Source: Pochonia chlamydosporia 170 (taxonomy: Eukaryota > Ascomycota > Sordariomycetes > Hypocreales > Clavicipitaceae). From it: DNA of 64,000 bases. A program made the position numbers and the translations under genes. This document shows positions 11,845-23,341 of the stretch, in pieces. The stretch is from positions 620,001-684,000 of the forward strand of contig NC_035795.1 of assembly GCF_001653235.2 (NCBI RefSeq), in the 5' to 3' direction. Position 1 is the first letter of the stretch. Each line of letters begins with the position of its first letter. The notes under the pieces are model-generated. The model ran no database searches. It was not told the DNA's origin and saw nothing but the letters and a program-made list of their open reading frames with translations.

Positions 11845-13968
11845 TCACTTCTTTTTGGTTGGTTTGCCGGCCAAAAATCCGAGCAATGGATCTCGTTTCG
11901 ACTTGTGATGTTTCGAAGACCTGGATGCTCCCGGCCCTGGTGCAACATCCACAACATCAACTCCCGCTGGTATAGGGCCACGTCGGCCGGTCGGCCAACC
12001 AGGTGGTGGTACTACCCCAGCACCAGCCGGCATGCCTGGACGCCGCTGTGAGGGAGGCACCATGGGTGGTACCGGAATTGGTCCGGGGCCATGTCGTCTG
12101 GCCATGCCCGGGATAATCCCTGGAATCTTTGGTACTTGGGGTCTTTGTTCCATTGGCCACATAGTCATCGTGATATTCCAGTCTGGTTGAACGACCTTGT
12201 CCCAAACGGTAGGTAGAATTATTTCTCCATTCGGGCCGGTCAGATCATAACGGCCTTGTTGGACATGAGGCCCAAGCACATCAACTTGCTGAAAGGCTTG
12301 CTTGATAAGTTCTTCCATGCCCTGTGAAGCAAGATCTGTCAGTGTGCTGTCCAATTGCCATGTACTCACGCTATAGGGGCAACAACGAGGAAAGAGTAGA
12401 GGACATCCGGAGGATAACAAAGTGAATGTATGTCCGTACCTGCCATGTGGCGCAGAGATGAAAGGGGAAGCTAAACTTCCTACCAACTGCGTCTTTGAAC
12501 CTGATTGGAGCTTTCTCGTTCTTCTTCAAATCAGCTTGAAAGCTTGCCTTTGCTTCCTCTTCAATGCGTTTCTTCAGAGCCTCTTGCTCTGCCTTGGCAG
12601 CGGCTGCAGCCTCCGCGGCTTTCTTTGCCTTCTCGTTCTCTTCGTCGATTCTCTTCAGAGTCTCAATTTCTGCCTTGCGCTTCGCCTCTTCTTGCGCCAA
12701 CTTGAGTCTCTCTGCTTCTTCAGCGACCTTCTGCTCTGCGGCTGCTTTCGCTGCAGCCTCAGCCTTGATAGCAGCCTCAACGCGAGCCTTGGCGGCCTCC
12801 TCGGCCCTAGCACGGTCCTCTGCTTCCTTCTTTCTTTGAGCTTCGGCGGCTTTGAGCTCATTTTCGAATTTGATTCTTGCATTCTCCTCAGCTCTCTTCA
12901 TTGCCTCGGCATGTGCTTTCTGCCGTTCTTCCTCAGCCTTCCGCTCGGCTTCAATTCTTTCCCGTGCTTTCTGCTCCGCCTCTGCTCTGGCACGCGCAAT
13001 CTCCTTCTGAGCTTCCTCTTGCGCCTTTCTCATATCCTCCATCCGCCGTTGGAATGCATCTTCAGCCTCCTTGCGAATCTGAGCCTCGCGTTCTCGCTGT
13101 TCTTCAGCTGCCTTTGCTTTCTCCTCTTGAGCTTTGAATGCAGCGACTTGTGCCTCAAGTTTTATCTTTTCCAGGTCCGGAGGCGGCTCCTTGGCTGCAG
13201 GCGTCGGTGGTTGTGCAGGAGCCTCTGTGGCCGGAGGTGGCGGAGGGGCCAGATGGAATTGTTGAAGATGGGCAGGCAAGTTATACTGCGGTCCAGGAAA
13301 ATATGCCGGTTGTTGATACGGCATCATGTCGTACATGTGTCTTGGTTCACCCCCAAAGTAACTGGCACCACTAGAGCTGTTGCTCATAGGCGTGAATGGA
13401 TTCGGGCCATAGCCACCGTATGGAACCATTTGGTTTCCGCCTGGATATCCGCCCATATAAGGGCCCTGCTGTTGCTGGTAGCCGGGGTGTTGGCCGCGTC
13501 CGCCGTAGTAACCACCACGGGGAGCGTGGTGATAGCCATGGCCGTAATGGCCGAAATCCTCTGTTGGATCCACGCTGGGCGGAGGTATCGGTGCGTGCGA
13601 GGGCACCGGAGGATAGTCTTGAACAGGTGGTCGAGTTACTCGGTGGCGGCGCGGTGTTCTAGCAGCGGCGCGGGGGCGCGAAGGCGGGAACTCGTTACTA
13701 GCTGAAGCTGAATCAGAAGGATGAAGACCGTCTTCGTCGTCTTCGTCCTCGTCCTCGTCGTACCACTCTTCCTCGTCGTCGGCTACCGAGTATTCGGCGT
13801 CGTGTTGAGTGGATTCCTCCTCGCTGTGATAAGAAGTAGAGCGAGAACTCTCGCCGCCCTGGTGGTAGACAATATTTTGTCGTCTGACGAGCCTGGTCAG
13901 TGGTGAGCGGCTTCACAGGTGGCGCGCAAATGGCACTTCAAAAGTAGAGGCTATGGCACTCACGGCAT
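11845..13968 (-). CDS. Coiled-coil protein with C-terminal ubiquitin-like domain
   Basis: A 644-residue protein of unknown role. Exons are 13968-13964, 13892-12440 and 12321-11845. The first coding exon is only five bases (ATGCC); the second exon then continues the frame as MPLVRRQNIVYHQGG. Order along the chain: an acidic serine-rich segment; a glycine/tyrosine/proline-rich low-complexity segment (about residues 120-230); a long alanine/glutamate/lysine-rich coiled coil (about 230-470); and a ubiquitin-like fold (KFSFPFHLCATWQ, then GMEELIKQAF, GPNGEIILPTVWDKVV, DWNITMTMWPM). A proline/glycine-rich tail ends in a lysine cluster. Similar ubiquitin-like domain (ULD) proteins are widespread in filamentous ascomycetes but are not characterised as far as I know. 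The 5-nt exon is inferred, so the N-terminus is less sure than the rest. Confidence 0.8.
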
Positions 13969-16322
13969 AGCAGGTAACTGATGTCAGGCACGATTGCGCT
14001 TCACTCGCGACGATCCACGTGAGACGGCCGGAGCAAAGGCGCTAAAGAGGGTGAGGGACTGAAAGAGCCTGAAGTTGGTGGTAATGGTAGACGAGAATAT
14101 CGTGCAGTGAGGCAGGCGCAATCCGGATGTTGGTTGGGGCCGATGTTATGCACTCAGGTTGCGGAGCTTAATTCCACCACCAGGTTTCTAAGAGCCTCTT
14201 AGCGAGAAACTGCGACAGCACTGTCATAGACCAAGGCAGAGACAAAAGTCAATGGCAATAGTGCCGCCCACAGACCAAACAGGTGGTAGTGCGACAAATG
14301 TGAGGGGTCGATTGGCTGGAGACGCCACGGGAGCGCGAGGGGCCTGAGCTGTGGGGGTTTGTCGGCAGGGTGATGAGCAAAAAAAAACCCAAGGGAAGTG
14401 TGTGGTGATGTGCACCAACGTAGCGCTTGGTTCGGTGTAATCTGGTTCAGAAGGGAGGGGAATGGACGGGTCGAGATCTTGGTTAAGCAGAGAGGGCCAA
14501 ACTGGGAAAGCTTGAATGTAGGTATGTTGCCACACAGCTTCCGCTCCAGATCACGTTTCAATAGAGGGGAATATACTTCTACTAACAGAAGTGATCCAAG
14601 TGGAGAGCCTTCTCTGTCACCAGATCTTTGAAGGGGAGGGACAGGTCGTGTTGTTAGAGGTCAGTTCGAGCAGCTGTGTGCAATGCAAAAGGTGGCAAGA
14701 GACGGGCTGCTGGTTAGGCTCAGATCGGCGGTGAAGGATTCAAAGGACGAGCTTGTGGTCAGGCGACTTGGTGCAAAGCAGGCCGGGAGTCGAAGAGCTG
14801 AGGCGTGTATATGCCGCCGATTCGGAAAGCTGTTTGATGTTCGGTAGGTGCCGAGAGGATGAAGATTTGTACCCAAACAAAAAGGGAGACAAAAAGGCTT
14901 TGTGGGAGCAAGTGTCTGGGTCAACGGCAGAAAACAAAGTAAAAGTTGACGGCTGATGGCGGGGCCAGGGCCAAATGGGACATGTATCGCAGCCCAGATG
15001 CCGTGGCCTTCGGTATCCAATAGGCACCGACAAATATATGAGGGATGAGTTATTGGCCCCTGTGAAGCAACTCAAACAAGGGTTCTGTGAGAGTGCCAAT
15101 GAAGTGGAATCTAAGATTTAGACTCATAGATTTTGTCAGTAACCGTCCTTTCGTCTCTCATAAAACCACCAAAACTTCTGACTTGTATTTTGAAGACGCC
15201 AAATCGCCACAGGGCCAATAATCGGGAGCTCCCGCCTGAACAGGAAAAAGTGGCCAACAGTGTGCCAGCAAGCCAGCCTTACTCAGAGCCTGTGGGTTTT
15301 TCATTACAAAACAATTGATCCGTTGCTTGATGGAAGAGCGGGCGCAGCTGTGGCCAGTACAAAGAAAGCAATGTCGTGGTTGCCCAATGAGGAGGCCTGG
15401 TCGTGTGGCGGCTGCACAAGGAGGACCGAATCCAAGACAGCAACAGCTGTTGAGAATGTGGCACCACGTCCCAAGTCACCAGCATCGAACGAACACATGC
15501 AACTCACCTTCAAGGTATGTTTATCTAGCGCCGAAACAATGGGCCTTGTCTTCTGCTTTCGTTTCCCAACGGGTCGTCGGCGCCCGTTCTCACTTATCTC
15601 AGGTTGTGTGGCTCTATTGATGGAGTGTTGTTAATACGGACATTCCTGCCGGAATCTCTTGCCAGCTCACAGACTTTTACATCTGAAGACGACTTGGTTC
15701 AAAACTTACCAACACCAATTGCCAAGTGTTACTCAGTGAAGTCCGAAAAAGATTGTCAGCACAATTGTCATATGTACACGAGCCCTGGTGAGAAACAAGT
15801 GGGCATGGATACGGACAAGCTGTTGTGTGAACGCAATGGTGAACAAGGGGAACCGTGCCTTTGAGAAACGATGGCAGAAAGTTATTCGTCCAAAAGTACT
15901 AGCTGGGGTGTGAGTTTGGCCAGTCGCTTGAAAACGTTGCCAGTCAGAACTAGGTTGTGTAAGCCAATATCAGTGAGCGGGTAATCATGTATTGGAGAGA
16001 AATTGAAACACAGTGAGTAATAATTCCTTGGCTTCGACAGTAGGACAAGGAAGATGAAGGAAGAAAACGAAAGGGCAAATTCCCAGTTGATTCGAAGGAG
16101 TGAAGGCTGGAATTGTTCAAGATGGCAAAACCGACAAGAACAAGTCCCCTGCACCTGCCGTCTCTTTTGTACAGGTCAGGCTCACAATGCAAGAGCGGGC
16201 AGGGACGCAGGCAGCAAGCCCCCACTTTCTCGTTTTCCAGGCGGATAGGAAAGATGGCTAAGCTGAGTCGCCAAATTCAACTTTTGAGGTGCTTGCGCTT
16301 TCGATGTCAATCAAGGGATGTC

Positions 16323-16366
16323 TTTTTTTTTTTTTTTTTTTTGTTTTTTTTTTTTTTTTTTTTTTT
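16323..16366 (+). repeat. Poly-T tract (20 T, G, 23 T)
   Basis: There are 43 T residues interrupted by a single G at 16343. On the minus strand it reads as a poly-A tract. It is the longest homopolymer in the window. Confidence 0.95.
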
Positions 16367-16712
16367 CTTCCTTTGAAATGGTCCAATCCTGGTCCCTGGT
16401 CTCGATTCCTTGTTGGCTGTCCGGTCTGGTCCGGTACAGTCAGCACAACGGTGCAGTTCACAGTACTGGGAGGAGATGGCAATCCGAATTTGATTCGGCA
16501 CGTCCCTTCTTGTCTGGCCTGGCCTGGTCCTTTTTTGTTGCAAATTATCGCCTCTGTGTATCCAACTCTCGGCTCCGTTAGGTTGGTAGTCGTGTGTCCC
16601 CGGGTTGTCTCAAGTCCTTGGCCTCTCGGGAACGCAACAACATGGTAGATCGAGGTATAGTGTCAATACAACAGTCTGCCACTCCTCGGGTCGGGGTGGA
16701 AAGACAGCAAAT

Positions 16713-16721
16713 TACGGAGTA
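16713..16721 (+). repeat. TACGGAGTA intergenic motif, copy 4
   Basis: Exact match inside the 6.3-kb gene-free region. Confidence 0.6.
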
Positions 16722-17093
16722 GAAGGGAGGAAGAAAGGCACGCTCCGAGTGGCACAGCAGTTGTTCCTCGCTCTGCTGTGGTCCTTGAAGCAGAGGTCTG
16801 GTTAGTAAGGATTATGAATGTGTCCCTGGCGGTTGACAGGAAGCTTGGGTGGTTGCTTTTCGTGGTTTCTGGCAATGTTGCTCGAGCTGTACTGTATTCA
16901 AAGGAATATTCCAGATGTTATGTTACTATTCTGGTTATGTAGAACTCAGTCTCTCTCAGCATGTTGCGATTTGACGACCGGTCGTGGTCCTGTCCTCATT
17001 ATATATATTCTAGCGCCACGTCGCCCTTTACTTGCAATTTCCCCTTTGCCACCCTGAACGAGTCATCGTCCTTCACTGAGAAACCTTTCACGA

Positions 17094-17102
17094 TACTCCG
17101 TA
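17094..17102 (-). repeat. TACGGAGTA intergenic motif, copy 5
   Basis: Exact match on the minus strand (TACTCCGTA on the plus strand), directly followed by a CACGTG hexamer at 17103-17108. Confidence 0.6.
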
Positions 17103-20100
17103 CACGTGGCAGGAAAGGCTCGTGTTGTACTTTTTTTGGTCCATCCATTATGCATCCGACACGCCAGCATGGGGTCTGCAGAAGCTGTGGCACATGGGGC
17201 TGGTACTGTGCTCCCATTCTGCATACTGTGAGTCGCTTCACCGCATATGTACCTGGTCCCAAAGGGAGTACGATGCGTGAAGTGTTCATCCTAGTCATAT
17301 ATGGCCATGGATAGCAATTAATTCGGTAGAATGGGGGTTTGCCAGGACGCTCTTGATCCTGCAGGCCCCAATAAAAACGCAACCTGACCCGATCTCTAGC
17401 TCGATACTACGTTGACTCTCTCTTCACCTCTGTTCAAACAATTGTGCCTAACATGCTTTGTGTTACCAATTTATATACTATTTGCGAGCATCAGTAACCC
17501 GTATGGTAGGTACAGCACTTGATTTATCCATTCTCAAACGCTCAAACACTGACTTAGACCAGCCTTGGGACCGGACCATGTTCCTTCACCAAGTACAGCA
17601 AGACCAGTCATTGCATTCCCTACTCCACCATTAATTACCTTTGTCACTGGCTCTTTACATATATTGGACAGTGCATAATGGAGACATGCAGTAGCATCTC
17701 GATCCGCAGGATGGCCATCAAGCTCTGGTGCCATTGGTGAGAGCTATGGGATGGACTTGTGGAAGACACTGTAAACCGGAAAGGCCCTCGCTCGATCTCC
17801 TTTATTGCCGTCTTTTGTGGTTACTAGGCAGCAAGGCGAACATCTGTACCTCCCTTGTCTTATACGGTTTCCGCACAAGATCATGTGCCCTTTCCCCGGA
17901 GGAAGGGTGCATGGATGTATACTTAGGTAGGCATTGACAATTTCCGATACAGCCGCTTTTGGCTTGTGGACAAGTATTCCATCGATGTCATTTCGCTTCA
18001 TCAAATGGGATGATCAAATGGAAGGCGGGGTCGTGACTTCAACTGTACCAAATGCGAAAGGCATGAGTTGCCTCAGCCAACATGGATGCAGATGTGAGTG
18101 CCTTCATCACCATTTTCCTTTGAGTTATCGGAATCGTTGCTGTAAGTCCATATCTCGGAAACACATGTATTAAGAAAAGGAGGCTAATTGGATTACGTGG
18201 ATGTCATCAACTTTGCTTCCTCATCGGTCATGGAATCTAGTGATGCCCGTCACGGGTCAACAGGAACTTTCAGATATTTGGCAAAGTGGCTTAGATCTGA
18301 TATCAATCCAGTGGGAACTTCCCGCAACCGTCCGTCGTTGACTTTCGAAGTCCAAGTGGCTTTTTGGCCTCATTTTGACATCTTGCTGTTATGATTACTC
18401 CCCAATATTGGAACTCTTTTAACAACTGACGGATCTGGTATGACTTGAGTGATAGGACCTTCCTTTGAGTAAGGTTGAAATTCATGGTCTTGCGACCTTC
18501 TTGGTTCATAATGTTCTGTTGAAAAATAAGAATGTGTATAGACAGCCTTGCCATTAGTTTGGGCACACTTGGTCGTCATATATTGTCATTCAACGGCTTC
18601 GGCAACTGTATTTTATGTTGCACTGTATCTAGACGCTGGCACAACGTTGTTCATTTTAGTAGTATCTCAGCACGGGTCGGTCAATGTTCCACCAGCGTTC
18701 TTCGTCGCGCCTTGAGAGTAAATAGAGGTGGTTACATCATGTTGTAACTTGTTGATTGCTGTTCTTGGGAATTCACTTCTCCAAGATTGAACTACTTGAC
18801 ACTCGCCTTTACATAACTACAATTTAGACTCAAGGAAGTGACTATCCTACTTGAAATAGTGGCCATCAGCTTGTATCATTTTATGAAAAGATACATGGAG
18901 GACTGACCGAAGCGTACCATAGCACAGTACTCAAACACGGTACAAGCCACAGAATACCACAATCAACCTTGACCCTTCCAAAACATAAAGACGAGTTTGA
19001 ACAACACTCCTCTACTGCGCCATGTCTCACGACCATTCTGTACTCAGTTGGTCCAAGCAACGTTGACCGCCAGCGCCTGACACCTGCGTGTTGAAGCCCG
19101 ATTGGCAAGGATGGAAGCTGTTGAAGAAAGGGCCTGGCCTGGCCTGAGTCATCTTCCAGTGGATCGGTACCTTGCACAAATGACCTTGCATGAACAAGCA
19201 GACTTGTTATTATACCTCTATTTCGTTTGCTTTTCTTTTTTTGGTTCAATCTGAATGTATACGCGGCGGTTGGCAGTGCCACCTTGATGCCCAGTCAGTG
19301 GAGATGTTTGCTGACAGGAGAAAGGGATTGAACTTGAGCCAAGAAGAACTATTGGATGAGGTGCCTCGCAAGGCGAGAAAGCTGTGCATCATCTAGGATG
19401 GGACATGGAGAGATTCGTAAACACTATTGAGCCAAGCAGCCAGCCTGAAGATCCACTCGCGGTGGCCTGAACCAGGTCCATGGTTAAATCAGGAGCATCA
19501 CCATCGAATGAGCAAACAACCACACAACCAGTTGAGACTGAACCAGTACATGTGAACATTGAAGGACCCTCCCAGATGCTGTAGCACCACAACATGTATA
19601 AACATAAGCGGTATCACTGAGCTAGATTGCTCCGTTGGGAACACAGCCACGCTGTGCAGGCGCTTAGTACACCCCATAGCTCTGATGTGATTCCTCGTCG
19701 GTGCAAACCACCACGTATTTTGTTTTGTTTGCTATTATAATACTGTGCCTTCGGGGCGTAATGTGTGCTGTCGCCCTCCGGCTTTTGAAGGCATAAGTAA
19801 TACTACAAGACTGAATGAATGCCCAACTGAAACAAAAAAACTGCCCAACCACAATCACCGCCCTGTAAATTCGTGCCCAATGTGCGACTAAAGAGAAATA
19901 CTCAGCAGATTTTAATTGCAACGCTGTTTCAAGTCCTTTCCATGCACGACGTCAAAGCAAGATTCGTTTCTGTCCGTCATCAAACCGCTTCTCCCTGACG
20001 AATTTTGACATTTGATGCTGATGTGTGTGTGTGCCTGTGCGTCTGTTTATTTGAGCAATGCCCATGTCGTGCTCCAACCTTCCCCAATAACATGACACCT

Positions 20101-20301
20101 CAAAAGAGCTGGCCGTTAGCAAGCCATTTCTTTCCTTGTTTTACCGAGATGGAATGCAATGACACTATGCACGCCAAGCCATGTCCCGCAAACCTCAACG
20201 CTGTTTGCCTATGGCCATCCCCTTGCCCCTATGAAGCAGGCATCCATCATCGACATGGCCAATGGAGTAGACTGCCGGCTTACATCGTGCGTGCTGCGCC
20301 A

Positions 20302-21439
20302 TTACCGAACCACCTTGGCAGATGAGCTGTCTAAAAGTTCTCGAGCTGCAGCAATCTCGCCGGCGTCGTAACCTTGCCACAGCTTTTCCTTGGCCCCATT
20401 ACGACGCACAATTTCGCCCAGCTTCTCGGTGGCGGCTTGGTTCAGCTTCTCAATGGTCGATTGGTCCGGTAGGGGAAATCCATCTGGGTCCTTTTTGGAC
20501 TTGGGTGCATTTTGGAGAAGCTTGTCCGTCGCCTGTACCAAGCATATTAGTAAAAGCAGTTGCGTAAGCGGACAAACAGGAAACATACAAGCTTCAGGCC
20601 GTAGTATCCGCGCAAATAATCTTCGCAAAGCTCTATGCTACGACAGAAGCGCTTCACCGCTTCTGCATAGTGCTTTTGCGGACCTCCTTCTGACGCTGAC
20701 GCAGCAGCCATTAACGACACTTCGCCCAGTCGGGCTTGAATCTGGAGACTGTGTTAGATTCCCCTGAATCTGCTGAGTATTACGTGGTGAAAACTTACGT
20801 TCCAGGCATTCGGCGAAAATACGAGAACTTCTTCCAATGCATAAATGGCTTGAGCGTACAGTCCTTGAGTGACATACATGTCGGCCAACTCGGCCCATGC
20901 TTCTGGATCGGTAGGACAAACATCAAGGAAGGCGTTTAGCGCTGTGACAGCTTCAGGGACTTTGCCCATGGATCGGAGAAGAGCTATTTTGCGCTTCCAA
21001 ATAGGCTATCGCATCGTCAGCAAAAAGGTATAGCCATGCTTTGTGGACGTATCATACTCACAATATTTGCATCGTTCTGTTGGAGGAGAGCATCGTATTC
21101 CTCCAAAATCTTGTCCAGCTCTGTATTGTTGGCAGCGGTCGCCTCCTTCACCAGCCCCTTTAATGATAACACGCGATCATGCCTATCACCAAATCGGGTG
21201 ACTATTCGTTCCAGGCATTCGTTCGCAGCTTCATCGTCACCCGTCCGAAGGCATGCGATCATCAAGTTTTCATATATCGTCCAAATATCGGCGGTCTCTG
21301 GAGCTGAGAAGAGGGAGGATAGAGGCGAGGCCGAGAATGCTCTGGGGTTCTTTCGTAGAATCTCGGGTGCTTGTTGGGCCAATTTCAGAGTCTCAGCAGG
21401 CGAGAGGCTGCCGACTGGCTGGAGTAATGATTGTGCCAT
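20302..21439 (-). CDS. EMC2: ER membrane complex subunit 2 (TPR protein)
   Basis: Soluble TPR subunit of the ER membrane protein complex, which inserts transmembrane and tail-anchored proteins. Exons are 21439-21062, 21005-20799, 20741-20589 and 20532-20302, giving 322 residues. The introns are uniformly 56-57 nt. Conserved stretches include EVLxxRHD-like spacing around RFGDRHDRVLSLKG, then a TPR array at about residues 125-230 (VTALNAFLDVCPTDPEAWAE, YAQAIYALEEVLVFSPNAW, RFCRSIELCEDYLRGYYGLK). The length matches the family. It is divergent from the tRNA methyltransferase with 507 bp between the start codons. Confidence 0.93.
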
Positions 21440-21946
21440 TGTTGCTCAGGTGCTTTGGTCCTTCGAATTTCGTACGAGGATGGCTATGCGGCTCAGATAA
21501 ATTCGTCGCAACGGGAATAGGAGTAGCTTTATCGATCGCTTATCTAGCACCTGGTATTAATCCGTGGCCCAAATTCAGGGCCAATGGGCGAGCAATTGCA
21601 ACGGGTAATTGACGTTCGGATATCCAAAAGGTCCCCAGGAGCTCAAGCTGTCCCACCCATCGTTATGCGACAGCTTGCTCAATTGACTGGTGCCTTGGGC
21701 CACCGGATGATGGAAATATCCGGTGCCGATCACTTAACCAATCGCTTGATCACGCTGGCACCCCACCACAAGTCCCCTGTCAACATTTATGAGGCTCTCA
21801 GTAATTTTTTTTCCTTGCCGAAATTCTTTCTCTGAAACTTCTTCGGACGCCGTCGACGAAACTCGAACCAGCCAACAGGGCCAACGGCCCAAGAGGCTCA
21901 AAATACGGTCCCATTCGTGCCATTTTTCTAGCCCAATTAGAAAATT
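21440..21946. promoter_or_regulatory. Shared divergent promoter EMC2 / tRNA methyltransferase
   Basis: The 507 bp between two start codons carry two CCAAT pentamers on the plus strand (21581-21585 and 21738-21742), candidate sites for the CCAAT-binding HAP complex. Function is inferred only from position and sequence. Confidence 0.4.
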
Positions 21947-23272
21947 ATGGTTGCGCCAGGCGTTGTTTCAAATGAGGCCGACGATGCCACAACTCCTCCG
22001 GTGAGGGAGTTGTTGGCATCGATGTCGATTGCGGGACACAAGGATGCCAGTGCAGAGATGCCAGCGCATCGGTCCCATGATCCTGCCAAGAACGCCAAAC
22101 GGACCGACCCCTTCCAGTTTGGAAGCCGCTTTCTGGGCGAGGATGACAACGTCTTTGAGTTCAATGCCTGGGACCACGTCGAGACTGACGATGTATACAA
22201 GGAGTATGCTGAGCGTCAGTTTGAGATGCAGCGCCAGGCTCCTGTTTCTGACTTTGATAAGAGTAAGTTGGTTCTTCCATCAACAATCTATTTCCTTTAT
22301 CACAATTCATGGGCATTCCCGTGCCCTCGGTGTATATGATGATCACCAAGCAATGCATAGTTCATCTGAAACTACTGATGAAATCTTTACCTTCACAACG
22401 TCTTTCGCTCCCATCTGATCACACCAATTGCAATATTGTGTATTACAGTTGCACATCTTTTTTTTCGTCAAATCTGGCAAGCTATTTGTTGCACGTGCTG
22501 ACCCCAGATGATAGGCAGGTTCAACGGCGATCCAGCCAAGTGGTGGAATCTATTCTACAAGAATAACGCCGCCAACTTTTTCAAAAATCGCAAGTGGCTC
22601 CAACAAGAGTTTCCCGTTCTTGCTGAAGTAATCAAGGAAGACGCTGGCCCCAAAGTAGTGCTTGAAATCGGCGCTGGTGCTGGTAATACAGCCTTCCCCG
22701 TACTCACCAACAACAAGAATCCCAAACTAAAGATCCATGCGTGCGACTTCTCCAAGACGGCCGTAGAGGTTATGCGCAACCACGAGGCCTATGACACAAA
22801 CTTCATCCAAGCCGATGTATGGGATGCAGCTGGAGACAGCCTCCCCCCTGACGTCGAAGAAGGATCCGTAGACGTGGCCATCATGGTATTTATTTTCTCG
22901 GCCTTGTCGCCCAAGGAATGGGCACAAGCTGTCCGGAACGTACATAAAGCGCTAAAGCCTGGCGGCATGGTCTGCTTCCGCGACTATGGAAGAGGAGACC
23001 TTGCCCAGGTGCGCTTCCGCAAGGGGCGTTATCTGGAAGAGAATTTCTACATTAGAGGTGACGGAACCCGCGTCTACTTCTTTGACCAGGACGAACTGGG
23101 TAGGATCTGGACAGGCGAAGCCTTTGCCGACGACCCCGAGAATCCTGACATGCCCCAGTTTGAAATAGAGAAACTAGGTGTCGATAGACGCCTCCTGGTC
23201 AACAGAGCTGAAAAGCTCAAAATGTACCGGTGCTGGCTGCAAGGTCGGTTTAAAAAGACACATACAGCATAG
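21947..23272 (+). CDS. TRM140: tRNA N3-methylcytidine methyltransferase (Trm140/METTL2-type)
   Basis: SAM-dependent enzyme forming m3C in the anticodon loop of tRNA-Thr/Ser. Exons are 21947-22262 and 22515-23272 (252-nt intron), giving 357 residues. The acceptor at 22514 restores the family sequence SRFNGDPAKWWNLFYKNN. The SAM-binding motif VLEIGAGAGNTAFPVL lies in the second exon, with the later methyltransferase motifs (HACDFSKTAVEVM, ALKPGGMVCFRDYGRGD). In yeast the orthologue Abp140 carries an actin-binding N-terminus joined by a programmed frameshift; here the protein is stand-alone with only a short N-terminal extension. The Mettl2/6/8 group shares this fold, so the exact tRNA target is inferred. 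Confidence 0.9.
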
Positions 23273-23341
23273 ATACATATAGAATACAAACTAGATGTCA
23301 TTCAAGCTTCGTTTGCCAAATCATTCGTGCGTCCGTCTATC

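Larger units (their letters stand above)
13969..20301. other. 6.3-kb gene-free region
   Basis: No reading frame above about 130 codons here has protein-like composition, and I found no splice-consistent chain of exons. It contains a 44-nt T-rich tract (16323-16366), two copies of the TACGGAGTA motif and scattered GTCTGG words. I see no terminal inverted repeats, transposase or reverse transcriptase. A long non-coding transcript, an extended promoter or a decayed repeat are all possible. Confidence 0.55.

Noticed and set aside
12422..13705. Plus-strand open frame of 427 codons
   Set aside because: It is antisense to the coiled-coil gene; its leucine/serine/cysteine-rich composition is the mirror of alanine/glutamate/lysine repeats.
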